Below, piece after piece: positions 44,954 through 53,712 of a stretch of 64,000 nucleotides of DNA; the first letter of the stretch is position 1, and every line of letters begins with the position of its first letter. Under the pieces are notes generated by a model, which saw only the letters and a list, made by a program, of their open reading frames with translations, was not told the origin of the DNA and searched no databases. The position numbers were made by a program, and so were the translations under genes. This DNA comes from VAZQ01 sp963817135 (GTDB lineage: Bacteria; Pseudomonadota; Alphaproteobacteria; Rhizobiales; Xanthobacteraceae), in contig CAWFNG010000011.1 of assembly GCA_963817135.1 (NCBI GenBank), forward strand, positions 1 through 64,000, given 5' to 3'.

Positions 44954-46162
44954 ATGCTTCCCGTGAATGGTGAGCGCCTCTTGGCCGACCTGCGCCAACT
45001 CGCGCAATTCGGACGGGTCGAGACCGGAGTTGACCGCGTTGCGCTTTCCAGGGCCGACCTCGACGCGCGGCAATGGCTCTTGTGGCGCATGCAGGATGCC
45101 GGTCTTGCCGCGCAAATGGATGAGGTGGCGAATGTCTATGGCCGCTTCCCCGGAGTAAGCAAAGCGTTGCTTATCGGCTCGCACACCGACACGGTGCCGA
45201 ATGGGGGATGGCTCGATGGCGCATTGGGCGTGGCCTATGCGTTGGAGATCGCCCGTGCAGCCATGGAAGCAGGCTCCGCATCCGGTATCGGTATCGATGT
45301 CATTTCATTTCAGGACGAGGAGGGCACATTCCTTCCTTTCCTCGGCAGTCGTACATTTTGCAACGATATATCGCAGTCTGAATTGGATGCAGCCAAGAGC
45401 GGTGAGCTCAGCCTGCGCGCGGCCCTGGCGGGAATTCCGAATTCTCCGAACCCGCCGCGGATCGATCCGTCCCGCCACGTCGCTTATCTGGAAGCGCATA
45501 TCGAGCAAGGACCGCGGCTCGAAGCCGCGCAGCGGCGCATCGGCGTAGTGTCCGCCCTTGTTGGCATTCGCCGATGGCGCATCCGCAGCCGCGGCCGTGC
45601 CGATCATGCCGGCACGACGCCGATGGCGATGCGCAAGGACGCAGGCGCGGCGCTGTTTCAGCTCGCATCGTGGATCGCGCAGGAGTTCCCGCGGCTGGGG
45701 GCCGCTGAAACCGTATGGAATATCGGCAGGATGGTCTTGCGTCCCGGTGCGGCGAATGTGGTGCCATGCGAGGCCGAGATGATGCTGGAGTTTCGCGATA
45801 TCGATTCGGGGATTCTCGATCGGCTCGAACATCACATAAGCGCGTGGGTCGACGAATTAAGCGCGCTTTGCCCGCTTGAAGTGCATTGCCTTGCTCGCAT
45901 AGCACCGACGCCAATGACGCAGGAGCTTGCGGACGTGCTGGCGGCTTGCGCGAAGGCGCGCGGCGAGGAAGCAATGCGCATGCCGAGTGGTGCCGGCCAC
46001 GATGCCATGATCATGGCGCGCTTCGTGCCCGCTGCCATGCTGTTTGTTCCGAGCATCGGCGGGCGCAGCCACGATGTTACCGAAAACACGGCGGAAGCGG
46101 ACATTGTGCTGGGCTGCGAGGTACTGGCTGATGCGGTCAGTCAGCTGTGCAAAGAAGTTTGA
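44954..46162 (+). CDS. M20-family Zn amidohydrolase (allantoate amidohydrolase / N-carbamoyl-amino-acid hydrolase type)
   Basis: 402 residues. Metal ligands: GSHTDTVPNGGWLDGALGV (His, Asp), FQDEEGTFLPFLGSRTF (Glu-Glu), AHIEQGPRLE (His), and PSGAGHDAMIMA (His). The dimerisation domain has RGRADHAGTTPMAMRKDAG. Cleaves allantoate, ureidoglycolate or N-carbamoyl amino acids; which one cannot be told. It begins a short unit divergent from the deacetylase. No good Shine-Dalgarno is seen before ATG 44954. Confidence 0.9.
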   Translation: MLPVNGERLLADLRQLAQFGRVETGVDRVALSRADLDARQWLLWRMQDAGLAAQMDEVANVYGRFPGVSKALLIGSHTDTVPNGGWLDGALGVAYALEIARAAMEAGSASGIGIDVISFQDEEGTFLPFLGSRTFCNDISQSELDAAKSGELSLRAALAGIPNSPNPPRIDPSRHVAYLEAHIEQGPRLEAAQRRIGVVSALVGIRRWRIRSRGRADHAGTTPMAMRKDAGAALFQLASWIAQEFPRLGAAETVWNIGRMVLRPGAANVVPCEAEMMLEFRDIDSGILDRLEHHISAWVDELSALCPLEVHCLARIAPTPMTQELADVLAACAKARGEEAMRMPSGAGHDAMIMARFVPAAMLFVPSIGGRSHDVTENTAEADIVLGCEVLADAVSQLCKEV

Positions 46163-46165
46163 CCC

Positions 46166-46300
46166 GTAGGGTGCGCAAAGGCGCTCGCACGGATTTTCCG
46201 CGTGGGCCAATTCGTGCAGCGGCCTAAAGGGCGTTTGCGCCCGTCTTCGCGGGCTATGCGCACGCTGCACGGCCTCAGCAGACGAATTTGCCCACCCTAC
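46166..46300. repeat. Palindrome GTAGGGTGxGC family, copy 1
   Basis: GTAGGGTGCGCAAAGGCGC at 46166 pairs with GCCCACCCTAC at 46290-46300, with further dyads between (GGGCGTTTGCGCCCG). It fills the space between two convergent genes. A second copy is at 50280. Confidence 0.8.
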
Positions 46301-46308
46301 CGCTCAAT

Positions 46309-48474
46309 TCACCCCCGCTTCGCCGGTCCGGGAGGAGGACGGTGGGCGACCGGCGGCGGGGCCGGTGCAGCGCGCACCGCCGGCGGAGGCGCGCGAAAGA
46401 CTGGTGCCGGCGGCGCAGCCCGGGCGACTGGTGGAGGCGCGACGTGAGGCGCTGGCGGTGGAGGGCGAAAAACCGGAGGCGGTGACGGCGGACGGCTCGC
46501 TACAACGGGCGGTGCAGGAGGCCGGTACGCAGCAGGCGGCGGTGAAGGCGAACGGTAACTCGGAGGCGGAGACGGCGGCCGCGCGGCCTGCACGGGCAGT
46601 ATCGGACGAAATGTCGGGTGCGGTGTGGACGCGGGGTGCGGAGTCACGGCCGGCGGAATTGAGCGCACATGCGACGGCAAGGATGGCGTCGGCGACGGAA
46701 GCGGCGGGTGGGCGGCCACATGGGGCTGCGTGGCCGGTGTCGGCAATGCACGTGCATTCGGAATTGTCGGAACGACGTGTTGCGGTTGAGGCGGGATTGT
46801 GCCGCCGTGAGCGAAGGCAGACTGGGGCGGCAGGGGCGGCAAAGCATGGCCGTGGCTTCCGGGGAGCGGTTGTCCAAGCGGTTGATTGCTGAGCCGCTGG
46901 GTGGAAGCTCCACGCTGCGTGCCGGCGCCGTTGGGCTGCACCAACGCGGCGCGCCGCGAGATTGAGGGAGGCAGTACTGGCGCCAGTGCAGCGGCATGAT
47001 GCGCAGGCCTCGTCGGTGCGAAAAAGCCGTCGCGGCGATCTCTTATGGTGACTGACCGCGTCGCGCGATCGGCGATGAACCTGTTGTGAATGTTTTCGTA
47101 GATGACGTTCGCCGGGGGCGGCACCACATAGGCCGGTCGATGGCACCACACCGGGAGCGGGACGAATACCGGAACTGGCAGCAGATACGCCTCGACGACC
47201 GGCAGCGGTTCCGGCAGCACAATGAATTCGTCCTGCGGCGGCGGCAGAAAATAAACCGGCACCGGCGGCGGAGGCGCAAAGCCGAACTCCGGATCGTCGA
47301 ACACAAGCACCGGCCGATCGACATAGACCTGTTCCTGCGCGTCGGGCGGCGGCACATCGTAATCGATCTCGGTGAAGGATGCGGGCGGGTCGGCTGCAAA
47401 TGCACGCAGCGCCAGTCGGCGGCGCGCATCCGCACCGTGCGGGCCATTGGGATAGCGCCGTAGATAGGACCAATAGGCCTGCGCGGTGTTCGCCGCATAG
47501 GTTTGCCGCCAGGTGATCGCTTCCCGACGCGCGGCGATGATGGCGCGCACGCGCTTTGCCATGGGATCGTCGGGATAGGCGGCGAGAAACTCCTGGTATG
47601 CCTCAAGGGTGTCGCGCTCCAGCGCGGCACTGTAGGCGCCGCTCGCGCCGAGCTCGGCAAGCGGCCGCGTATCTTGATCGCCTGCCGCAACCGGCGGCGG
47701 TGCGTCCGCTGAATGTTCGAAGAATACGAAGGAGGCTTCCACGCGGGAGGCATCCCAGGGTATCTGGGCGCCCTTGGTCATGTCGTTGACGCGCAGCCGC
47801 ACGCGGTCGAACAAGTCGCGCGGCGAAAGGTTGCCTGCGCGGATCATTTCCGCAAGCGCCTGCGCATAGGCTCCGTATGAACCATTCTGCTCGGGAGCAA
47901 CGGTCCCCGGCGCGGCATTGAAGGCAATCAGCGTGCCGGGGGCGGGCTCCACGAGGGCAAGGCCGCCGGCGAGAGGCTCTCCGGAAATCGCAAACGGCGT
48001 CTTTCGCGCGGCATCGAGGACAAGGATGCTCGCCTTGAGCTTGAGCCCGCTAAGCGGCCGCAGGTAATCGGAAAGCCGCACCCCTTCGGCGGCAACATCG
48101 GCCGCGCGCAGGATTTTTGCATCCACCGGGAGAAAGTAATTCTCGCCCTCGAGCTGGAGGCCATAACCGCTGAGATAGACAAAGGCGACCGTATCGGGGC
48201 CCGAGGCTGCGGCTTTCTCCTGGAAATCGCGGAACGCGCGGCGTAGCAATTCCTGATCGAGGTCGCGCGCGCCGATGACATCGAAGCCGGCGGCTTGCAG
48301 CGTTTGCGCGATCAGACCGGCGTCGTTGGCGGCAGTGCGCAGCGCCCCCGCCTTGTAGTCGCCATTGCCGATCACCAGCGCTATGCGCTTTTCGGCAGGC
48401 TCGGCATTGGCGGTGGCAATAACGCCGAGCAAGAGCAGGACACAGAGAAGGACGGGTCTAAGGAACCGACACAT
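46309..48474 (-). CDS. Caspase-fold (peptidase C14/metacaspase-like) protein lacking its catalytic pair
   Basis: 721 residues with signal peptide MCRFLRPVLLCVLLLLG to ATANA, so exported. A p20-like domain: RIALVIGNGDYKAGALRTAA (residues 30-50), TVAFVYLSGYGLQLEGENYF and LKASILVLDAARKTPF. At the active sites the usual SGHG His is Tyr (about 104) and the DACR Cys is Ala (about 156), so it should be inactive as a protease. From about residue 250 come TPR-like repeats (AYQEFLAAYPDDPMAKR, AYWSYLRRYPNGPHGADARR), then a long Pro/Ala/His-rich tail (about 400-721). Such pseudo-caspases are known in alphaproteobacteria. Role unknown; perhaps a binding or scaffold protein. Confidence 0.85.
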   Translation of the reverse strand: MCRFLRPVLLCVLLLLGVIATANAEPAEKRIALVIGNGDYKAGALRTAANDAGLIAQTLQAAGFDVIGARDLDQELLRRAFRDFQEKAAASGPDTVAFVYLSGYGLQLEGENYFLPVDAKILRAADVAAEGVRLSDYLRPLSGLKLKASILVLDAARKTPFAISGEPLAGGLALVEPAPGTLIAFNAAPGTVAPEQNGSYGAYAQALAEMIRAGNLSPRDLFDRVRLRVNDMTKGAQIPWDASRVEASFVFFEHSADAPPPVAAGDQDTRPLAELGASGAYSAALERDTLEAYQEFLAAYPDDPMAKRVRAIIAARREAITWRQTYAANTAQAYWSYLRRYPNGPHGADARRRLALRAFAADPPASFTEIDYDVPPPDAQEQVYVDRPVLVFDDPEFGFAPPPPVPVYFLPPPQDEFIVLPEPLPVVEAYLLPVPVFVPLPVWCHRPAYVVPPPANVIYENIHNRFIADRATRSVTIRDRRDGFFAPTRPAHHAAALAPVLPPSISRRAALVQPNGAGTQRGASTQRLSNQPLGQPLPGSHGHALPPLPPQSAFAHGGTIPPQPQHVVPTIPNARALPTPATQPHVAAHPPLPSPTPSLPSHVRSIPPAVTPHPASTPHPTFRPILPVQAARPPSPPPSYRSPSPPPAAYRPPAPPVVASRPPSPPPVFRPPPPAPHVAPPPVARAAPPAPVFRAPPPAVRAAPAPPPVAHRPPPGPAKRG

Positions 48475-48710
48475 GGTCGCACCTCGCGACGGCAGCCCCC
48501 TGCATCATGACAGCAGAACCGCACTGAACGGCACGTGAATGAGCCGGCCATGATCCTGACAGGAAGCTGAACGGTTTGGTCAGGGGAAAAGGCCCGGTGC
48601 CCCGGATGCGGTGCAGCGCGCCCCCCTTCCGCTCGCTCGGACCTTTCCACACGCTGTCGCGCGGTGCACTGCTGATCCGGGACCGCCAAGAACGAGCTTA
48701 GGGGACGAGT

Positions 48711-48768
48711 CGTAGCCCGGATGAAACATTCGGGTGCGCTTTGCGCGACCGAGTGAGTTCATCCGGGG
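48711..48768. repeat. Palindrome CGTAGCCCGGATGAA family
   Basis: CGTAGCCCGGATGAAAC pairs with GTTCATCCGGGG (48757-48768). A related element is at 57097. Confidence 0.8.
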
Positions 48769-48910
48769 AATCCAATGAACCTCGGGCGATCGATGGCCAG
48801 CGCTTGATCATCGCGTCTCGGATTCCGGCGGCCAGCCCGAGACTCGAGAGCTTCCGCAATCGATTGTTTAAGATCAGCTTCAGGATCCAGGGCCAACCCG
48901 GTGCAGGTTC

Positions 48911-49028
48911 TGCCAAAACGAACCCAAGCCGATCCGGCAGCTTTTGCCAAAACGAGGCCAAGCCACCTGAGTTTTTGTCGGAACAAATCCCAGCTGAGCA
49001 GCCGGCTGTTGCCAAAACAAAGCCAAAG
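48911..49028. repeat. Tandem imperfect ~33-bp repeats
   Basis: Four copies of TGCCAAAACGAACCCAAGCC (variants at 48911, 48945, about 48976, 49010) with 31-34 base spacing. The third copy is the most degraded. Not a CRISPR: the units are imperfect and the spacers short. Confidence 0.75.
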
Positions 49029-49080
49029 ATTCCGGCGGCCGCCCCCGCATGGGCCGCCCTTATGTTCGAGCCAATCGTGT

Positions 49081-49260
49081 CTACGGCTGCACGCAATTGG
49101 CCTTGATGGCGTAGGTACCTTTGCCGATGGTGCCGACCTGGGTGACCGCTTTTGCGGCAGCGCTGCAATTGCCTTGCGAGCTGAATTGCAAGGTGGTCAC
49201 CGACGAGCTAGCCCCGCCGTCGGTGCCGGTGACGAGGGTGACAATGATCAACAGCCACAT
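49081..49260 (-). CDS. Small exported protein (59 aa)
   Basis: 59 residues from ATG 49260, with GGGAG seven bases before. A short hydrophobic N-terminus (MWLLIIVTLVTG) and two Cys in the mature part (GNCSAAAKAV, IKANCVQP) recall many small periplasmic rhizobial proteins that share QFSSxxxC-AAA and a terminal CVQ motif. Function unknown. It starts in the frame of a longer open frame reaching 49284. Confidence 0.65.
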   Translation of the reverse strand: MWLLIIVTLVTGTDGGASSSVTTLQFSSQGNCSAAAKAVTQVGTIGKGTYAIKANCVQP

Positions 49261-49359
49261 GCGATACTCCCTGTCGATACGCATCAGGGCCGCATCATGG
49301 TTTAATGTATCGCAAGCGCCGCGCCCGGGCTAGTTCTGTTGCGCAGCCAGAAAATCGTA

Positions 49360-49390
49360 GGTTGGGTCGAGTCCTTTTGCGAGACCCAAC
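49360..49390. repeat. GGTTGGGTCGAG palindrome, short copy
   Basis: GGTTGGGTCGAGTCCTTTTG followed by CGAGACCCAAC, a half-length member of the family at 15133. Confidence 0.8.
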
Positions 49391-49453
49391 GCCTGCCGAG
49401 AGCAGCTGTTGCTCGTTATCCAACCGCGTCGATGATCAATGCGGCGCGGGCCA

Positions 49454-49963
49454 TCATCTCAGGACGACGACCGGAGTGCCGACCTTCACCCGCTGATAGA
49501 GGTCCATGATGTCGTGATTGTGCATGCGAATGCAGCCAAAGGACACGTATCCGCCGATGGATTCGGGGTGGTTGGTGCCGTGAATGGCGTATTCGCCGAC
49601 GCTCAAGGTCAAGGCGGCAGCGCCCATAGGATTTTGCGAGCTGCCGCCAGGAATGAGGTCGGGCGTGCTGGGCTTTTCCATCTTGACTTCGGAGGGCGGC
49701 GACCATGCGGGTCGCAGGAACTTGCCGTTGACGTAGCTCATGCCGGTCCATGTTTTCCCGGCCTTGCCGACGCCGACCGGATAGCTGATGGTCTGGCCAT
49801 TGCCGAGCACGAGATAGAGCCTACGCTCGCTGGTCTTCACCACAATGGTGCCGGGCTCATAACCCGTGACACTGGTGGTTCTTGCTTGCGCCGGAGTGGC
49901 AACACCTGTCGCTGCGGCGTGAATAAGGGCAAGAAGAATGAGCGATCCGCACGTCTTGCGCAT
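49454..49963 (-). CDS. L,D-transpeptidase (YkuD domain)
   Basis: 169 residues from ATG 49963, with a signal peptide ending TPAQA. The catalytic region is AIHGTNHPESIGGYVSFGCI, then RMHNHDIMDLYQ: the His and the Cys of HxGT...GCIRM are there, though the residue before GC is Phe instead of the usual His/Ser. It makes 3-3 cross-links or attaches proteins to peptidoglycan in the periplasm. Standalone gene. Confidence 0.93.
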   Translation of the reverse strand: MRKTCGSLILLALIHAAATGVATPAQARTTSVTGYEPGTIVVKTSERRLYLVLGNGQTISYPVGVGKAGKTWTGMSYVNGKFLRPAWSPPSEVKMEKPSTPDLIPGGSSQNPMGAAALTLSVGEYAIHGTNHPESIGGYVSFGCIRMHNHDIMDLYQRVKVGTPVVVLR

Positions 49964-50279
49964 GGTTGGGGCCTGCTCGCTCGCCACCTCGACAGGAGAT
50001 TTCCCACGAGGTGAGCTTGTTGGTTTTCGTCCGATCGTATTTGCATGCGATCGGGAGCGTGGGCCGAAATGCTCGTGCCCAACGCCCTTGCCTTTTTGTC
50101 GCGGCTCGAGGGGCCTTGGTTCACGCGCGTGGCGGACCGGCGCATGAGAGGTTGTGAGAGAAAAAAATTAGCCGCGGGTTACCGCCGCCAAGCCATGAGC
50201 AAGGGCGCAAGGGCGTTGGAAAACAATGCGAAAATGCCCCCGCTGCGAATCCACGCAGCGGGGTTAAGATTTTAGGAGT

Positions 50280-50386
50280 GTAGGGTGGGCAAAGGCGCTG
50301 TTCGACAAATTCACCGCGTGGGCAAAATCGTTTGCGCGCCTATGCCCACGCGGAGAGTGAATTCCAACCGATTTTGCCCAGCCTAC
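50280..50386. repeat. Palindrome GTAGGGTGGGC family, copy 2
   Basis: GTAGGGTGGGCAAA pairs with TTTTGCCCAGCCTAC at the far end, with an inner near-perfect dyad CCGCGTGGGCA/TGCCCACGCGG (about 50314 and 50343). The remainder of 49964-50430 holds no gene. Confidence 0.85.
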
Positions 50387-50430
50387 CGGATGAGGATCGG
50401 TTGCCGCGCGCCGGGATAACTGGCGTGCGA

Positions 50431-50697
50431 TCAGTCGCAGACTTGGATGCGTGGCCTGTACCAGATGCCGCGCGCCGGATCCCATACCGGCCTGCCGCGC
50501 GTCCAGTAGCAGGTCGGAGCGTAGACAGGTTCGGCGTAATAAACGCGCGGCTGGCTTGCCGCCACACCGAGAAGCGTGCCGACCGCAAGACCGCCGACAA
50601 GACCGGGGACGAAACCATCGCCGGCAGCCGCCGGCCTTGGCGCGAGACAGCCCGCGGCGATGACCGCCGCAGTGCAGACAACCAAAATTCCTTTCAT
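50431..50697 (-). CDS. Small lipoprotein-like protein with glycine-zipper
   Basis: 88 residues from ATG 50697 (GGAGG upstream). Signal segment with a lipobox-like AAGC, then GDGFVPGLVGGLAVGTLLGV (Gly-zipper helix) and a mature end rich in Pro/Tyr/Trp (YWTRGRPVWDPARGIWYRP). A common type in rhizobial genomes. It may sit in the outer membrane; function unknown. Confidence 0.75.
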   Translation of the reverse strand: MKGILVVCTAAVIAAGCLAPRPAAAGDGFVPGLVGGLAVGTLLGVAASQPRVYYAEPVYAPTCYWTRGRPVWDPARGIWYRPRIQVCD

Positions 50698-50819
50698 GAT
50701 GCCCCTCCGCAAAGAATTCATGCTCCCACTCACGAACTAGCAAACTCTTAACGCAATGCTGCGTTTTTGCGGCCGAAATGCGCAAAGCCCACGGCTTTGC
50801 CCAGCGACAAACTTACGCA

Positions 50820-52392
50820 CTACAATTGCGCTTGACGTTTGCTCCAATCGTCCCTGAGCTTGTCGCGCAGGACCTTGCCGCGGTCGCTTTTCGGCAGATC
50901 GGGAACGATGAAAACCTGTTTTGGCACTTTGGGCGGCGGCAAATTCGCGCGACAGTGATCGATCACCGCGTTGGCGCCAAGCTCGCTCCCCGGCCGCGGC
51001 ACGACATAGCACACGATTTCCTCGCCATAGATTGGGTCGGGCACGCCGACCGAAGCGGCGTCCAGGATGCCGGCATGCTTGAGCAGCACCTGGTCGATCT
51101 CAACCGGCGCAATGTTCACGCCTCCGCGAATAATGAGATCCTTGCTGCGGCCGGTTACGCGGATGAACCCGTCCTCGTCCATGATCGCAAGATCGCCGGA
51201 TTTGATGTGCCGGCCGCGAATAGGCTCAATGCTGCCGTCGGGACGCAGATAACCGACGGCGCAGTGCGGTCCCCCGGCGGTCACTTCCCCCTCGACATCG
51301 GGCGGACAGGGTTTGCCTGCGCCGTCGACGATGGCGATCTCCTGATGCAACGCCGGCAGCCCGACGGTACCGATCCTGCTTTTGTAATGGCGGTTGCCGC
51401 ACAACCAGCCCGCTTCCGACATGCCGTACATCTGCAAGAGCGTAACGCCATACATGGTTTCAAAGCGCAGCCATTGTTCGCGCGTGAGCGGGGCCGTGCT
51501 GCAGGTCATCAAGCGCAAGCTCGGCAGATCCTTCGCGCGCATATCCCAGCTGATTGGTGAGCAGCATGTTGACGACGGTGGGGATGCCGGCCGCAAACGT
51601 AATGCCGTAGTCCCGGATCCACCCGAAGAAACGGCTGTGCGAGAAGCGCCGGGCAAAGTGCAGAGTGAGGCCTTTTTGCAGGAACGGCATGAGGCTGAGC
51701 ACCTGCGCCGAATTCCAGCCGAACGAGCGGTATTCGAGAGTGCGGTCATCGGCAGTCAAACCGAGACATTCGAGCGTGGAAAGGCCATTGAGCCAATAGG
51801 CGCAATGATCGTAGACGACGATCTTCGGGCGGCTAGTGGTACCGGACGTGCAGAAGATGCAGGCGAGGTCCGCGGCCGCATTGCGCTCGACGAGGTTTTC
51901 GGCGGCTACCCCGCGCGGCATGCTGCGGAAGAAATCGTCCCGCGGGTCGGCGTGCGTAGCATCGACGGCATAGCGACCGAAACGAACGAAAGGCTTTCCT
52001 GCGAGCAGCGCGTTGCCATCGAGCTCCCTGTGCACCAGCGTGAGCACCGGATCGACGTTCGCGGCAAGCTCGGCAATGATTGCCTCGTTGAGCTCGACGT
52101 TGAGCGGAGCCACCACGGCGCCCAGCCGCCAGATGGCAAGCCAGAGCAGGAGTTTTTCCAGCTTCTCATCGGAAAGTAGAAGGACGCGGCTCCCTTTGCC
52201 CACGCCCCTCCCCTTGAGCCCCGCCGCAATGTCGGTGACCGCTGCCTTGAGCTCGCCAAAACTGATCGAGACCTTCTGATCGAGATCGACAAGGGCGAGT
52301 TTATGGGGATCGCGGCGTGCGTATCGCTCCAGCAGCTCGGCAATGGAGGCGTACGGAATCTCCGGTCGATGGCTGCCGAATACATCCGCCAT
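50820..52392 (-). pseudogene. Acyl-CoA synthetase (AMP-forming), frameshifted
   Basis: N-terminal part (from ATG 52392): FGELKAAVTDIAAGLKGRG, CIFCTSGTTSRPKIVVYDH (the A3 loop), GITFAAGIPTVVNMLL. It should continue GYAR-KDLPSLRLMTCSTAPL, but the frame changes near 51534-51540 in a GCGCGCG tract; the second half (TREQWLRFETMYG..., YGMSEAG, GDLAIMDEDGFIRVTGRSKD, the PKSDRGKVLR Lys) is in the next frame down to 50820. Removing one base restores the full ~520-residue enzyme. Downstream of the molybdoenzyme operon by 13 bases, so it was probably its CoA-activating partner. Confidence 0.85.
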
Positions 52393-52405
52393 GCGGGTTC
52401 TTTGA

Positions 52406-52900
52406 CTATTTCTCGCTATGCGCCGCCGCTTCCATTACCGCTGCCATGATTCCGGCATAGCCGGTGCACCGGCAGAGATGCCCGCTGAGCACTTCCACGA
52501 CCTGCGCTTGCGAGGGATTGGGATTGCGCTTGAGAAAATCGGTAAACGACATGAGAATTCCTGGCGTGCAAAACCCGCATTGCAGGGCATGGTTCCTCTG
52601 GAATGCCTTCTGCAGGGGATTGAGGGCCCCGTCCGGGCCCGCAAGTGCTTCGACGGTCGTCACGCTGCGTCCTTCGGCTTGCACGGCAAGCGTGAGGCAT
52701 GAGCGCACGGCGCTGCCGTCGATCAGCACCGTACAGCACCCGCACACGCCGTGCTCGCATCCCACATGGGTGCCGGTCGCGCCGAGAACATGCCGCAGAA
52801 AATCGCTCAGCAGCATGCGCGGCTCGGCGTCGCCCGCCGCTTTGCGGCCATTGAGCGTGAGAGCGATTCTTGCGCGCTCGTTTCGGTTCACGCGGCGCAT
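52406..52900 (-). CDS. (2Fe-2S) small subunit of molybdenum hydroxylase (CoxS/XdhC-type)
   Basis: 164 residues from ATG 52900. Two clusters: plant-type Cys at about 48, 53, 56 and 68 (GCEHGVCGCCTVLIDG) and the second, QCGFCTPG with HLCRCTGY (108, 111, 143, 145). It passes electrons from the Mo centre to FAD. The start overlaps the FAD subunit by 13 bases. A longer frame to 52999 is rejected for that reason. Confidence 0.95.
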   Translation of the reverse strand: MRRVNRNERARIALTLNGRKAAGDAEPRMLLSDFLRHVLGATGTHVGCEHGVCGCCTVLIDGSAVRSCLTLAVQAEGRSVTTVEALAGPDGALNPLQKAFQRNHALQCGFCTPGILMSFTDFLKRNPNPSQAQVVEVLSGHLCRCTGYAGIMAAVMEAAAHSEK

Positions 52901-53712
52901 CGACAAGCCTCGTGCACAACAAGAGGAGCGATACGCCGCAACAGGTCGCGGCGCATGCGCGCGGAAGCGTGGATATCGTCGTAGCCGTTCAATTCCCACG
53001 CAAGCCGCTCGATCGCTTCGCTTAAGCCCACGGCATCGGTTGGGTCTATCCGGCGAACAGCCGGACGGTCCGCCATTCCGGCGACGCCGATGCGCGTGAT
53101 GCTTGGGCTCTCGGCAAGGGCAGCAATCGCGACAATGGCAAAATCGCCGTGCCGCCGCGCGACTTCGCGAAAGGCTACACCACCCCTCACCACCGGAAAC
53201 CGCACGGCGGTGATCAATTCATCCGGGGCGCGCGCAGTGAGCAGCATCCCCTGCTGGAAATCGCTTGCCGGGACGATGCGGGTCGCTTTGCGCGAACGTA
53301 GCACCACTTCGCCTGCCAGCACCGCGAGGGCGAGGGGGATTTCCGACGCCGGATCCGCATGCGCTATCGACCCGCAAACGGTTCCCTTGTTCCGGGTCTG
53401 GAAATGGCCAACGAAGGGCAAGGCAGCCGCGACGAGCGGCAGCTTCGCCACAAGCGACGGCCAGGAAAGCAGACGCTGCTGGGTCACCGCCGCACCAACC
53501 TCGATGCGGTCGTCCACTTCGCGGATGCCGTCAAGCTCGGGAATACGCGTGATATCGATGAGCATGGAGGTATCGACCACGCGCAGATTGAGCATGGCGA
53601 GGAGCGTCTGGCCGCCGGCGAGGATGCGGGCGTCATCGCCGTGCTCGGCCAGCAGGGCGAGCACCTCGTCCACCGTGTCCGGCCGCACGTAGTCGAAAGG
53701 ACGCGGTTTCAT
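52888..53712 (-). CDS. FAD-binding medium subunit of molybdenum hydroxylase (CoxM-type)
   Basis: 274 residues. The FAD-binding sites are AGGQTLLAML near the N-terminus and GTVCGSIAHADPASEIPLA. The C-terminal part is ALAESPSITRIGVAGMADRP. It takes electrons from the FeS subunit and hands them to an acceptor. It begins in the stop of the large subunit (ATGA-type overlap at 53709-53712) and overlaps the FeS gene, so L-M-S are translationally coupled. Confidence 0.95.
   Translation of the reverse strand: MKPRPFDYVRPDTVDEVLALLAEHGDDARILAGGQTLLAMLNLRVVDTSMLIDITRIPELDGIREVDDRIEVGAAVTQQRLLSWPSLVAKLPLVAAALPFVGHFQTRNKGTVCGSIAHADPASEIPLALAVLAGEVVLRSRKATRIVPASDFQQGMLLTARAPDELITAVRFPVVRGGVAFREVARRHGDFAIVAIAALAESPSITRIGVAGMADRPAVRRIDPTDAVGLSEAIERLAWELNGYDDIHASARMRRDLLRRIAPLVVHEACRCAA

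Larger units (their letters stand above)
48475..49080. other. Repeat-filled intergenic region, no gene
   Basis: About 600 bases between convergent or co-linear small genes. It holds one dispersed palindrome (48711) and a run of short tandem repeats (48911-49028). Open frames on both strands here read through the repeats and have no family. Confidence 0.7.

Noticed and set aside
46304..47473. 389-codon frame overlapping the caspase tail
   Set aside because: It is the Pro/Arg/Ser frame shadow of the proline-rich tail.
48911..49028. CRISPR array
   Set aside because: Units are imperfect, spacers are very short and there is no cas gene.
48698..49168. 156-codon frame over the repeats
   Set aside because: It reads through tandem repeats and the dispersed palindrome, so it is not a credible protein.
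49454..49963. Inactive L,D-transpeptidase because of SFGC instead of SHGC
   Set aside because: The residue before GC is variable in the family, and the catalytic His and Cys are present.
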